Positions 26,901 to 39,790 of a stretch of 64,000 nucleotides of DNA are shown here, piece by piece (the first letter of the stretch is position 1; each line of letters starts with the position of its first letter). The DNA lies in assembly GCA_003342895.1 (NCBI GenBank), contig PTFA01000273.1, positions 1,237,121 through 1,301,120 of the forward strand. Reading direction: 5' to 3'. The translations under genes were made by a program, and so were the position numbers. The notes below the pieces were generated by a model. The model was not told the origin of the DNA. It did no database searches and saw only the letters and a program-made list of their open reading frames with translations. Source of the DNA: Casuarius casuarius (lineage: Eukaryota > Chordata > Aves > Casuariiformes > Casuariidae).

Positions 26901-29900
26901 GCTACAGGATGTATATAAAAAGCCAGTTATCTCTCCAAAACTAATCTTCCAAACTCGATTATGTGACTGGAAAGATTTTGGGATTCAGAGTCAAATCACT
27001 GATAAACTGAAAAACACACGGCCTTACTTTTGTCTTGGTTTACAGAATAACAACTTTATAGAACATTGTTCTTTTTAGCTCTGAATTCAAGTGTTGTGTT
27101 GGAAACTGCATTTTGTTTGGCTATTAAAAAACTTCTGAAATGTGTTGTGAAGAAAATAAAAAATAAAGTAATGTTACTTTAATGTATTTTAATATGCATC
27201 AATGCCAGGAGAACATAAATATCCATGGAATTAATAAAAAGTCTGTGTGAATCTTCAGACTTGTGACTGAAGAAAGCACAGACAATGTCTGCCTAGCAGA
27301 GATGATTCTGAGGAAACTCAGAAGACAGAAAAGGATTCTTAGAGTAGTCACTGTGGTGATGCATCTGGTCAACAGGAGGAACATCTTACAATGAAGAGAC
27401 AGTGAATTCTTTCCTATGGGGATCTCTCACTAAGACCAAACAAAGAAGTAATATTTTCTGAAGCTGAATGTATAAAGCAAAGGACTGAATTAAATGCCAA
27501 AAGAGCTATACACCTATAGAGGGGAAAACATTCAAAAAACAAATTAATTTGGAAGAAATACATCCCCAAAAGACTGAAAATATCTAAGGAAGGAGCCAAA
27601 ATGTTTGCTACAGGGGAAAATGAATATAAATATAGTTGTAATAAACAACAGGTTCCCAGAAAATTATGTACATGCTCTCAGGACAATTCATAAACTGTTG
27701 CTCTCTAGCTTTTTGTATGTGCTAGTAGTCAAGTCATCAACACACACTTTCTGTTGTCTAAAAATCCAATTTTTAATAGTAATCTGTCATGATGTTGAAG
27801 AAATTCAATCAGAGATTAAAAATCATAAACCTAAAAGGAACCCAGACTTACCAGGGTTTTGTCAATAAACTGACTCTAGAAAACCTTTCCCTCATCATCA
27901 TGTGAAGCTGAAGCAATCGGAAAATAGAATTTAGGATTAACATGATTAATATGAAGAAGTTAAGACTTTGCATGTAGTTACCTAAAAGGCTGATTCATTA
28001 ACAAAAAAAAATAGTTTCACAATTTGGCTGGGAATGTTTTGCATATACAGCTTCAGAAGAGAAAACATAGAGTTTGCCGAATAGTTGGGGAATTACTCAA
28101 CTCTTGGCAAAATATTCATTTGCAGTGAATGGAAGTGCATAGATGCAAACAACTCAACATGTAAATAGCAGGAATGCAAATGAAATCTGCCTGTAGCAGC
28201 CTTACTTTATGCTGATTCTTCTTTGGAATGCACTCTATTTTTGTCCTATGTAATTAAAAAAAAATTAAACTCCAAAGATGGAGGCATGTTTATCAGAAGC
28301 AATTTGACTCTACCTTTCTTCATTTTGCATTTCCCTTATTAACACAGGGAAGCAAGCTCTCATTCTGCAGAGAGCAGAAGACACAACAGATTAAAAAATT
28401 GGTTAGTTCTTAGTGTTTTTGTGAAAAATGCTATGAAAAAAACGGTGCAGAGTGATTAGCAGTAAATCAAAATGTGACCAGATTGTGTTAGAAGCGCAGA
28501 TGATGCAAGTGGCTTTTCATTTCTGAGGTCTTGGATTTAAAATCTTAAATCATAAGTGTAGATGAGTTATTTAGTCAGATTCTAGCATTCATCTGTTTTG
28601 CCCTAAAGTTCATCTGGTGCTATTTAAACCTAAGCACTGAGTACTGAGATGAGGTATGGGACTCTGACTTTAACAGTCACCAACAATTATTTACATGACA
28701 CTGGCTAACCTTTTGAAATCCTCGTACTGATCTGGGGATTAGTCAGCCTTCCAACTGTTTTAAAACCCTGGCCATGGATATATAGCATCCATGTCTGGGG
28801 CACTGTGCTATTCACAGAAAAAAATATTACCCACCCAGCCTACAAAGCATTCTCTGTTAAAGATACACTTAAACATGACATAGAATATGTTTGACACTAA
28901 TAATCTGAGTTCTGTGTGAAGTCCAAAATACCATCATGCAACATAGCCATTTTGAGTTACTGTTATGTACTGTTTATCTACATTTGCATTAGGCTTGCTC
29001 CGTGTTAAATAGCAGCACAAACAACCGTTTTTAGGAAGACAACAACTGCTAGAATTGTATCATTACAACCAAATAGCACATTTTGAATCTTTTAGGTCAG
29101 CGTTCATTGAATTCATTTATGATACTGAATGTTTGCAAATATTTCTACTAAAGCTTTACTGCACTGATGTATTTATGATTCAGGGTATCTGGGACTTGTT
29201 TTCACTGATCTTGTTGGAAACCTTTATTAAGGCCTCCCTATTGAGAAATGAGTGTAGCAACTGAAATCCAGCGTGAAAATATGGTCTTGAAAATATCCTG
29301 TTGCCTTTGTAGATTCTACATTTTGTTCCTTCTTGAGATTTGCAACTGAAAAACAGAGTTTATCATCTAGCCCGGAGCTTGTAAACCACATTAACATTCA
29401 GGGAAAATATCTTCTCTTTCAAATCTAGAAAACAGCACTTTTGAACTGATTACTTAATTACTTCATCCACCCACAAATGAAGATATTACTCTTCAGTACA
29501 GCTGGTCACAAATGCAATGCAAACCATCTCTTCCTGTGGAACTCCAAAATAAGAGCCATGTTTTCACTGAATTTCTCCCCAGCATATCAATGAAACCAAA
29601 TTTTGTCCTGTGTGTATGGTATGCATACAACAAGTAGCACATTTAGATATACAAGAATGCTGTGAATATATTTAAAAAATGTCAGTGGAAGAATCTGTTT
29701 GTAAACAGAAGTATTAGGAACATTTTCCCCTATCATCTTGTAACTTGAATTGCATTTAGAATAAACATAAAAAAATTGGACCTCATTTAAAGCAAAACAT
29801 TACTGTTTAAATGTTTGATTTGAGCCTGAGGGGTTGAGCCTCAGACAGAGGCAGGACATTACCAAGCAAACTCATTCAAAGAAGCAAAATACTTCTAGGC

Positions 29901-31350
29901 ACAACCCTTCCTGGCTCCTCCTGAACCCCTTCGGAGAAACCCATGTGCTTATTTCTGTTCTGGGAAAATAAAATACACATATCACATTGCCTTTGAAAAG
30001 TTGTTGACCTCTGTGCAGGCCACTTGGTTTTAATAATGGTGTAAACGTAGTAGGGTTAAGCTCTTATCGAATGCAAAATTCCTTCTCATTCTCTCAAGGC
30101 TCTGGATAAATACCAAAACAACCAATGCAGGCACAGTAAAGCAGAAACTAGAAACATAAATGCATGAAAGGTGTGGCTTGGGACTTATTGTTATCAATCA
30201 GGGTAGACAGTCCTCATTACATATCACTGCAGTAGCTGCTATCATGGTGTGGTAATTATCCCATCCATAGTGTACATCTAATATACATGTAAGATATATA
30301 CACATCTACAATATACATATAAAAATGAATGGTGAAATAATGGACAAGTTGTTTAAAGAAAGGGTTTTGATGAAGGAAAACTTTTTGCACAGTCTATCAC
30401 TGACTGGAAAGGCATGAGATACTATAGCAAGTACCATGCTATCTTACATATTGCTTAGCGTGTCTGTACTAATGCTTTCTTTAGTTTTATTCCTTTATTA
30501 ATTGTTCAAAAGAGGATCAGGGAGAAACCATCATGATAGTAAATTAATTACGGAAAAAGGGACATTTTGCATTTTTTTCCTTTTATCTCAAAAAATAAAT
30601 AGTTGGAATCACAATGATGTGTATATCAAACCAAAAATAATTCCTACACTCAGATATTGATCAGAACCAAACTGACGTGAACTTAGCAAATGTTCAGTTT
30701 TTGAGATGGATGTTGTGACTTGTATATATTGCTACAAGATGTATTTTGGGCAGAGGAATCAGTTAGAACTTATTACAGAGTGATGGATCCAGACTGAGAC
30801 TTGTACCATGTCTCCCTTGGATACACGATTTGCTTGACTACAATTTTCTGCCATCTAGTTAGTTATTGTGATTCTCAAATGGAAAAAGAAAAAAAGAAAC
30901 CAAAGCCAAACAAAATCTGAATTAAGAAGCTGTGCAAAAATGAAGATAGATGTAAGAGACAGGTACCTTCTGTATGTTACTTCTGAAAAGAAGAAAAATT
31001 TCTGCAAAACTTTGCTAAAAGTGAGGTTTAAAGCAAATAAATCAAAAGTAGCTTTAGATACTGACTTCACTGGACTCACCACTTTGAATGGCAAACTGGA
31101 AGTTTAGATAGTTTTATTGTGTCCATTTTAGCACCCTGTTTAAAAAAAAAATCCTTTTATATGCAGAAATTATTATAAGTTTTGTTGTGGATCCAGTGCT
31201 TTATTTTATGTGAATCTAGGGATCTCGGTACTTAAAGACAATCTCCTCCCCCGCCCCCCAACCTAGACCTAGAATGACATCATTCTATCAGTCATTTAGC
31301 TGAAACCTCAGATGTAGTATTTCGAATAGGGAATTACCAATGCCAAATGT
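26901..31350. other. AT-rich unique sequence, no supported gene
   Basis: No gene supported. Open frames of 60-97 codons occur on both strands without motifs. The frame pair at 30855-31107 arises from an A-rich, lysine-coding stretch and its complement. AT dinucleotide-rich patches occur near 30270-30330. Confidence 0.55.
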
Positions 31351-31353
31351 TCA

Positions 31354-31440
31354 AAGGGAAGGGAAGGGAAGGGAAGGGAAGGGAAGGGAAGGGAAGGGAA
31401 GNAAGGGAAGGGAAGGGAAGGGAAGGGAAGGGAAGGGAGG
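31354..31440. repeat. (GGGAA)n pentanucleotide microsatellite
   Basis: About 17 units of GGGAA in near-perfect tandem, with a single unresolved base (N) at 31402. The purine-only strand is the plus strand. The single N suggests an ambiguous consensus within the repeat, so the real copy number is uncertain. Confidence 0.95.
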
Positions 31441-31444
31441 AGAA

Positions 31445-33289
31445 AAATGACTGATCATAGAATTTATTATAATGCACGTACATAAAGAGGCTGAATTAGC
31501 AGAGACAGATTTGACTTTGCAATCTCAATAGTTAATTAATATGACAGAAAATATATATTCTTAATATAAAAATTAAAAAGATAAAGATATAATGCTCCAG
31601 AATACTCTAACAGCTTTTTAACCAGGCCAGACAACCTCCTTTCTTTTTCTCCAATAGCTCTTTTCCCCTGTCTTCTGCATCTACCTCTCTTATTTATGAT
31701 GTTCCCCCAGCTATTTCCCACTTTCCTATCACATCTTTCCGATATCTTTCTCAGTTTTTAGCTTTTAGGCCTACACCATCCTCATCATCTTCAGACTGTT
31801 GTTCCTGTCTTCTCTTCCTCTACTTAAAGCTCTTACTCTTTTTCCATTCCACACCTGTACGGCATATTATTGAGAGGAACTTCTCAGGTCACTGAATAAC
31901 AGGCTCCTGCTATTAGAGTCAACTGTGCTATATAAACCTTTCATAAATATATCACTCTTCATTTTACAATTGACTGGATTATTACTTCTACACAATGCTG
32001 TTCCTAAGCCACTGATGGCTGCAAACCTTCACATTTTCCAGCTTACACATTCTCCATGGAAGACTCATTTCTATCTACTTATGCACTAGCAGCCTTCACT
32101 TTTCCTCAAAACCCAACATTTCTATATTGGAGAACCTTCATTTTGCAAAGCTAAATGAGATAAGCTCTTTGAGTGCTTTTCCCTGATAAACATTTTTCCT
32201 GTGCCTGTTAAGTTAAGCTCCTAACAGCTCTTTCTCCAAGTCTACAACTCTGCCTAGAGTTCAAACTGAACTTCTTACCAGCACCAAAAGAATTGCAATA
32301 TTCCCCTACCCCTCCCAGCTCAGCCTGCATTTGCCTGATTTGGGGCTGCAACAATCATACTGGCATGTTCAGCTATTAAGGATGTGTCTTTCTCTTCTAT
32401 CATTTCCAGTTGATGAGACTCCGACTAAGAAAAAGTTTCTTGCACTTTTATTCCCCACTGCTTTCCCAGCATGTTGTTCCATCTATGAAAGAAAGCATTA
32501 AGGCAGTCACCAGTCCACTCTATACATTACTGAGGTGCACAGCACCAGCTGACAGCAGCCAAGATTTCTCTGTAGCTTAAAGCAGTTCAACCGTATAACC
32601 ATAAGATAATGAACTCTGTGATGTTCTGTGGACTTCAGGCATGAAGAGGTTAGAGCTTTGCAAGAAAATAGTTGTATTATTATTTATTAAAACAACAGGC
32701 CAAGATATTTGCCTCAAACTTCCCTGTTAGAAATGGCTGCACTTCCCCTCTGCCTCCTCCCCCAGTCACCAGGAACAAAAACATCTCAAAAAATAAAGCC
32801 ATGTGTATACAGTCTGTGGCAGACACAAAAAATAGAAAAAATCTCTCTGAAGGTTAAAATCTGTCAAACAATTGAGTTGTGCAGTAATGCAAGAATAACA
32901 AGATCTGATGGAATTATATAGAAGCAGCTAGTTGCCCATGGCTTTAGACCTCACAATTCCCTGTTACTGGTTCTGTTTAATTTACAAAAAGGATACTTGC
33001 AAATCTGGTACTTAGTCTGTTTTACTAAGTAATGCAATGCAAAGTTTATAGTTTTTGGTACCAATGGCATGCAATCTAAATACAAAGAAACAAGTGCATG
33101 ACTTTATATTTTGATGACTTCACACATACTAGACCAATGAGAAGGGCTGTAACCAAGGTTTGTCAGGAAATAATGATTAAAGCATTATGAGAAATGGAGG
33201 CACTGGTGATAATGTGGAAGCACTGAGGATACCATACAAATATTCTTAGTAATAACTGGAAGCATCAGGTTGGAAATTGTGGAGCCTCA
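31445..33289. other. Unique sequence with a pyrimidine-skewed plus strand
   Basis: No gene supported. From about 31610 to 32470 the plus strand is clearly enriched in C and T (many CTTTC, TCTCTT and TCCTC runs), unlike its surroundings. A purine-only microsatellite precedes it. No domain is seen in the short open frames at 31536-31721 (minus) or 32672-32921 (plus). Confidence 0.5.
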
Positions 33290-33384
33290 GGATCCCCTTG
33301 CTGTTTTGAGGTGTTGCTTGCTGGGATGCTTGGATCTGGGATGGTCTGGAGAAAATGTGGAGAATTGGCCAACTCTTGTACTAC

Positions 33385-33720
33385 TAGTCCTTTCTGATCA
33401 TCCACATGGGTACCAGTGATACTCCTGAGATGACCCTGAGTGTAACAAGAGTGACTGCTCAGCTCTGGGGATGAGACAAAGGCATGAGGCATAGGTGATG
33501 CCTCCTTGATCCTTCTAGTGAAGGAGAGAGGCTCAGGTAGGAGTGGACCCATCCTGAACATCCATGTCTGTCTGTGCAGCTGGTATCACAGACACAGGTC
33601 CACAGGGACCCTCTTGAGATCTGAGAACTGCTGGGGAGAGATGGGCTCCATCTGACAAAGTGGAGCAAGTGCATCTTTGCTACCAGATGTACCAAACTAG
33701 TGAAGAGAGCTTTAAACTAG
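33385..33720 (+). pseudogene. CR1 ORF1 esterase-domain remnant
   Basis: Corresponds to the C-terminal esterase (SGNH hydrolase fold) domain of CR1 ORF1. Near 33402-33420 the DNA reads HMGTSDT, matching the family's H-V-G-T-N-D-T block with asparagine changed to serine. Around 33560-33585 there is a CAGCTGGTATCACAGACACAG block (family 'SWCHRQ'). At about 33640-33660 RDGLHLTKW keeps the aspartate and histidine of the 'DGIHLTKWG' block. The end at AGAGAGCTTTAAACTAG (33704-33720) matches the natural ORF1 stop. Frame changes between blocks show it is not translatable. Confidence 0.75.
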
Positions 33721-33849
33721 GTGTATTTGGGAGTACAACATGAAGTGAAATGGATGCACAGCAAGCAGTGAGGAAGCCCCTGGGGTACTGGGTGGTTGTG
33801 GAGGCTGCCACACTTCCCTTATGACAGCAGCACTGCTGGTATCCTCACC

Positions 33850-34790
33850 CACACCTCAAGAGCCCAAATGCAAATGCACACAGCATGGGAGAAAAAACAG
33901 GAGGAATTAGACACCTGTGCACAGCTACAGCCTTGTGATTTCATCGAGATTACAGAGCTGTGGTGTGGTGATGGATGGACATGGGCTGCCCAGGAAGGAC
34001 AGGCAGGAAAAATGAAGAAGAGGTATTGTGCTCCATCCTAGGGAGAAGGCTGAACATAGAGAATGTGCAATGGGGGATGTACGCTTCTGGGTAAGACTCG
34101 TAAGAGACAGCTGACCATGGGTGACACTGTGGTGGGTGTGCACTATAGGTCAGCAGATCAAGAAGAGGAAGCAAATGAAACCTGCTTTAGACGACTTGAG
34201 GAAGTTGTCTCAAGCCACAGGCCTTGGTACTCATAGGGGACTTTAGCCACCCTCACATCTGCGGAAAGGGCAATGTGGCAGAGTGCAAGAAATCCAGGAG
34301 ATTTCTGCAGTGTCTTGAAGACAGCTTCTTCAGCTGACTAGACAAGTCACTCCGCTGGACCTGTTGTCTACCGTCCCATGGGTCCAAGAGCCCTAGTTAA
34401 GCTCTGTCTTGGGCCTTCAGTCCCTGCCTGATCTATGCTCCAGCCCTATCTCCAGCCCTTTCTCCTGAACAGACTTTGGAACCACACACTGTCTCTAGCC
34501 CTGTCTCTCACTCTGTCTCCTGCTGTTCCTGCCTGAACTCCCTGGATGGACCGTGGACCTGACTCACAGCTTGTCTTGCCTGGGCCTGTCAATGGGACCG
34601 GTTATGACTGCTATGCTCTGCTCGCCCCATTGGATGCGCATTGCCCTGCCTAAGGCCACCCCCAGCTGCTGGCTTGTCCTCCTGCTTTGGGCAGCCCTCA
34701 TCTCTTGCCTCCCTGATGGGTGATGGCTCATGTCACTCATGAGCAAGGATGATCTGTTTGGAGATGTGATGCTTGTTGGAAGTCTTGGCT
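33850..34790 (+). pseudogene. CR1 ORF2 endonuclease remnant, split by an insert
   Basis: This is the apurinic-like endonuclease (exonuclease-endonuclease-phosphatase fold) that begins CR1 ORF2. At about 33889-33975 the frame reads KKQEELDTCAQLQPCDFIEI followed by TELW, keeping the glutamate of the family's 'TETWW' block. Near 34222-34330 it reads ALVLIGDFSHP and then CKKSRRFLQCLEDSFFS, matching 'LVLMGDFNHPD...QSRRFLECIDDNF', with asparagine replaced by serine after GDF. A frameshift lies near 34222. The frame meets LDLL at about 34355-34366 and picks up again as LMSKDDLFGDVMLVGSLG from 34736, so 34367-34735 is foreign. Dead copy. Confidence 0.75.
34367..34735. mobile_element. GC-rich insert nested in CR1 (possible solo LTR)
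   Basis: About 369 bases interrupt the CR1 endonuclease frame between codons that are adjacent in other CR1 copies. If the two preceding bases are counted, the insert starts TGTCTACC and ends CTCATGTCA, so it has TG...CA ends like an LTR. It is much richer in G+C than its surroundings and has a loose repetition of AGCCCTATCTCC, AGCCCTTTCTCC and AGCCCTGTCTCT. I see no clean target-site duplication. The flanks are CCTGT and CTCAT, which differ. It has no credible open frame. Family not recognised. Confidence 0.5.
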
Positions 34791-37700
34791 AGAAAGATCA
34801 AGAGAGTTTAGAGGTTAAGGTCCCGAGTGGGCCAGAGCACTTTACATACATACGAGGGGCTGGGAGACCTGGGTCAGCCTGGAGAAGAGAAACATGTTGG
34901 GGAAAGTCTTATTGCTTGCTCATCTTATTGCTGACCACAAAGACACATTGGGAAGGTACAGAGACCACAGAGCCACAATATTTTCCAAGGTTCACAAAGG
35001 AAGAGGCAAGAGGCAGAAGTTGCTACACAGGAAGTTTTAGTTAGGTATTAGGAAAAGCCAAGTTTGATTGAATGACAAACATTTTCAAGGTTTAGCTAGG
35101 AAGTATACAGTTTAGTCTAGTTTTAGTATTCTTGTTCACAATGGAACTTTCCGTACTTGGAAAGCCAGTACAGACTATAGGATAAGATAACAGCCATTGC
35201 TCTTTAGAACTAAATATAGTACTTTACATTGTATTTATACTAAATATGGATTAGACTGAGATAAACACTGTTCAGTGAAACTGAAGAGTTTGTACTACAA
35301 AGCGACATTATGCCTCTATTAAACTTAAAAGAGACACATCAAGACAAGTCCTTAATGTCCTGTTAATTTAGTATTCAGCAATGGTTTTAGTATATGTCAA
35401 GGTGCTAATGTAAAAGTCATTACATACACTACTCTTTTTTGAGTGTGGGTAAAGGCGAGTCCTCTTTAAATGAATCATGCCATGATAAGATGCACAAAGC
35501 TTTCTCTTGCTTTCCCAGCCCCATTCTTAAACTAACTTGCTGTTAGATGACACTTATTTGCAAAAACTAGAAATAGGTACATTTGGATATAAGGAAAACA
35601 AACAGAAATTCACTTGCAAGACTCATGTTACTATTCTGTGGGGAAACAGGCACTGAAATGGAAAGCTAATTCTGAGTCAGTTTCCAGATGTGTTTTCTTG
35701 GCCAAAGGGGTTTGTTATAACAACGAGTGGCTAACATTGGGAGTGAATATTTGTAGCACACTGGCAAGCCCTCTGAGATCCATCCAACAGAGACCTTAAG
35801 TCTGAGCTTTTTCTGGTGTAATAGGCATAATTCCATTTAGAGGGAGTGATTCAATGAGCTTACTGTACGTGTTTTATACCAAAGTTTTTAACTGAATTAC
35901 TTGTTTCTCAATCTAAGACCTTACATTTTGCAGTGGATTTCCCCAGCTCTGAAACTTACAGAACCTACATTCCTTGATTGTTGTTCCATGTGAGCCACAC
36001 AGATATGTGGAGGTATTATGGGACAAGGCACTGTTTTGGTAAGACACATATATAGCCCCTTGGCAAATAGTGCAATGACTTTCTTGGCAATGGAGGATCT
36101 TGAGTAATTTCAAGATAATGCACATCTGATTTAGATCTAATGAAGCAATGTTTACACCTCTGCCTAGTCGACAAATGTCAACCCAACACATTCTCCACAT
36201 TTGTCATTTTCATTTAAAAAGCGGAAAAAACCCCCAGAAATACAAATGTTCAAATAAAGCAAAATAATTTGACTTAAGACATGGAGGTCAGCATGTTTTG
36301 AAGTAGAATTTATATGCATCACACTTTACTTGCAGCTTCACAAATTGGAGTATCTAGACAAATATCCACCAAATGACCAAACACAAACTGTTTAAACAGT
36401 AAACAAGATAAATGCCCACAATCTACACACTCTGGGAGTGCTAAAATAGGCTCTTAGGAACCAAATGGCTCTTATGAACCATACTAGATAACGAAAGGAG
36501 AGAGCTATTCGTCATGAAAACTGAAGTCTCTGCCCACTTCTGCCAAATGACAAAATCTCCTAACCTGCCTCCCAGTTTAAGTTTCTTCTACAGGCCATGA
36601 GCCACAGCTTTGGAGGCACTGGCTTGTTTCAGGATCTTTTACCTCACAGGAATGACATTTGTTCATCTCTGAAATACAATTTGTTCCCTGAATGCAACTG
36701 AGTTGTGAATATTTATGTAATCAGTTCTTCATGACTTTGTTGTGATGGTGCTACAAAGAAGGTAGTGACTCTGTTTTTCCTCAGCTGTATTGGTTTTACT
36801 CAAAAAGTCCTCCTTGATTTCTACTGATGAAGGTAAGAGAATATATGCTATGGTATGAATTCAGACCCTTGCGAATCACCTTATCAAGGAGAGCACTGAA
36901 GGGCTGGAACTGCTTCAGATCCTGATGGAGTGTCCAAAATCAAAAACAACGTAGGCTTAGAAAACCTGTAGCTCCCAGCCTGAGATCCTTTGTCTGTGGG
37001 CTCGTCTACAAATAGTCCCTTGCCTTATCTTTTTCTTGGCTTGGCTGAGCCCTACATCTGGACATGAGCTGGCCACATTCTGCAGAGGACTGACAGTAAA
37101 AGTAATATGTAGTGGACCAAAAAAGAACTGAGGAAATGAGCCACTGATCTCCCAATACGGTGAACAGTGAGATATCTTGCATCACTGCTCTGAAGTTCTC
37201 TTTCCAAAAGAGTCCTTATCTTTGTCTCTGTATTTTCTCACTGTGAAGCAGTTTCAGAGTATAACACAGAAATATTCATTGCACTCAACAAGGTAGTAAA
37301 ATAATCATTTCATTTAAATCTAGATTTATTTCAGTTGCCAATTTGCAAGATTTCTTCCTCACACTGTCTTATTAGATTGTCTTTAGCTTAAAATAAAGGG
37401 GGGGAAAAAAGCCTCAAGGATGGAAATTCACAACATAAATTAGTTTTCTTCTGAAGGAAAGAAAAAGGAGAGATTAATTGGTCAAAGCTGCAGATGCTTA
37501 GAGTTGAAAGCTTCATTAAAAAAAGGAGTAAAAAAGTCATACACAAGACCTACAGATTAAGACCATAGTAGAATAGAAAGAACAATTTCAGGCTTTATTT
37601 TGTTTTGGCTTTTTTCCCAGCATTAATAGCTGCTCTTATTATGCATCTACTTAAATTGTAGAGAATGGAAAACCATTATATGTTTATAAAGACATAGGAG

Positions 37701-38660
37701 ATCTGGAACCTATCATCCTCCTTTGTAAACCACCTTTTTAATATTAGTTCCATCAGTCTTCCAGAAGTTACTCTGCACTTCTTGGTTGCAGGAGGTCATA
37801 TCTAACATGTGACACACAAAGAGCATCATGTTATACAACTGGTGAGAATCAAGGACTCAGACTTGTTGCTGTGGTGCAAAATCCTCTACAGTCGATGACA
37901 AACTTTGTCAGTTGACCACATACAAAGGTTACTAACATAGATGGCTCAACTTTCCAAGGTATAATTCTAATGATGGAGTGCTTATAATTCCAATAGAAAA
38001 ATGTAGTATGCGGTCTCAACAAAGCAAAGGTAAGAAAAACAAATATAATGCACATAGAAATATATAAGAAAATATAACAGGCCCTTCTTCCAACAGCAAC
38101 CAGCATGTGAAGTTTTTTGTTATTTCTAAAAGATTCTATCCTACATAAAATATGGGTTTTAGTATCTTTTAAAATCTAGGAAGAGATAAATACTCATTTT
38201 GGACAAGCTACTTGTGTTATTGAAAAATGAAGGAGTAAAATTACTAATAATATTGGAAACTCTATATCATTTTCAAACAAACATGTTTAAATTGGTTTGA
38301 CTGCATGTAAATTGGTTACAGGAAGCGGATAACTGCTAGAAGTCCTTAGCAATACAAAGTCTCAGTAAGAAAGCAGATAAATTGCACTGCAGGATGAAGA
38401 AAAAAATAAGTCCTATCTAAGCCTAGAAACTCTGTTAAGGAGTGCTTTTGCCACAGGAAATGCGGACAAAGAGCTACCAGCCCAATGGATTAAATTGAAA
38501 CTGACAAGTCCTGTTATACTATTGGAAGGAAAAAAAAAAACAATCTAAAGTAATAACCAAGATCAGTCTAGTAACAACAGCTTCAAAATAAGGAAGGTAG
38601 GTATTACAGTGAGTAAAAAGCCACATAGTGAAAGAAATGAGAAACCTGTATCAAAAAATC

Positions 38661-38679
38661 AAAAAAAAAAAAAAAAAAA
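38661..38679. repeat. Poly-A tract (19 A)
   Basis: A homopolymer of 19 A followed by a short AAG-rich tail. No retroposed gene body was recognised upstream on the plus strand, so it is recorded only as a simple repeat. Confidence 0.85.
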
Positions 38680-39772
38680 GAAGAAAGATCGTCATTTTTT
38701 TACCAGATTATTGATGAGGGTAAGAAGGAGTAGGAATTAAGTACAAACCACACACGTCCATGGAAAGGCACTAACAGACTTCAGTGACCTTTGGATTAGG
38801 CTGTTATAGAGTGACACCTGGACTATAAATAAAAACGAATTTATATTTGTTTTGGAGAGCACTGAGCTATATAGCTATCATGTAACCTTATGTCAGGTTT
38901 GTTATTACTTTTTCATTTGAGGTACTTATGCAGTTAATTCTTTGAGAAAACAATTTCTTCAGAGGTACCTGTTCCAGATACTTCTAAACAAGGCATAAAA
39001 CAAGAAATTAAGTCACAAGGCATTTGAAATTGGTAGCTTTTCTCTTTTCAGATAGTGTTAGCTCTTTCTGAATGAATCACACAACTGTTCTCAGACCTTT
39101 GCTGCTGAAAGATAAGGAATCTATTGCAATGATGCCTATTTAATAAAGAGGAAGTAGGTAAAAATATGGTGTGCAAATATGATGACAATATTATCAGCTC
39201 TCATCATTCAATATTGTGACATGTACACACATACAAATAAAGTTGGCTGAAAAGTAACATCATGCATAGTCAGACCTTTGAGGGTTTTATTTATTCTCCT
39301 TTCAGCAGTGGAATATATTTACCACATAATGTTAGTTTTTAAAGTAAAAAGCAAGTTTTTCAGGTGACAACCTTACTCCAGTAAGTACAGTTTTATGAAA
39401 ACATCACCAAATATCAGAAGAGAAAGAAATGACAATGTTGAACGATCTCATTACAAGGCCAGGATTTGTAATTCCAGACCAGTTCGATTTGTGTTACTGA
39501 GCGAGCCAATATAGTCTGGTTAAGTCTATATTAAAATTTGGTAGTGTACTTAATCCTGTTTGCTGGATTAAGATATGTATTAGTTTTCCACTTAAAAAGA
39601 AATAGGCATCCCAATGTGTTCAGAGAACATCAGGAACATCTGAATACTTCCTGAGGTTCTGCTATTATTTACATCTTAATTTATTTATGTCTTTTTATTT
39701 AGTAATTTGTAGAATTCTTCAAGATAATTGCAATGGTGTAAAAATACATAAGGATATTAACAGAATACATCA

Positions 39773-39790
39773 CAATAATAATAATAATAA
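39773..39790. repeat. (AAT)6 microsatellite
   Basis: Six tandem AAT units at the line CACAATAATA / ATAATAATAA. Simple trinucleotide repeat. Confidence 0.85.

Larger units (their letters stand above)
33290..35080 (+). mobile_element. CR1 LINE, internally deleted, with a nested insert
   Basis: A plus-strand CR1 remnant in four parts. First comes the ORF1 esterase (33385-33720). The ORF2 endonuclease follows at about 33850-34366. The endonuclease resumes at 34736-34790 after a foreign insert. Last is a piece of the 3' region (about 34845-35075), recognisable from GGGCTGGGAGACCTGGGTCA, GCCTGGAGAAGAGAAAC, AGAGGCAAGAGGCAGAAGTT and CACAGGAAGTTTTAGTTAGG. The linker and reverse transcriptase are missing, so a large internal deletion separates the endonuclease from the 3' piece. 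The terminal octamer repeats are not found. Boundaries at both ends are approximate. Confidence 0.8.

Noticed and set aside
30868..31107. Lysine-rich 79-codon frame resembling a basic protein
   Set aside because: It comes from an A-rich stretch, and the complementary strand has an equally long phenylalanine-rich frame.
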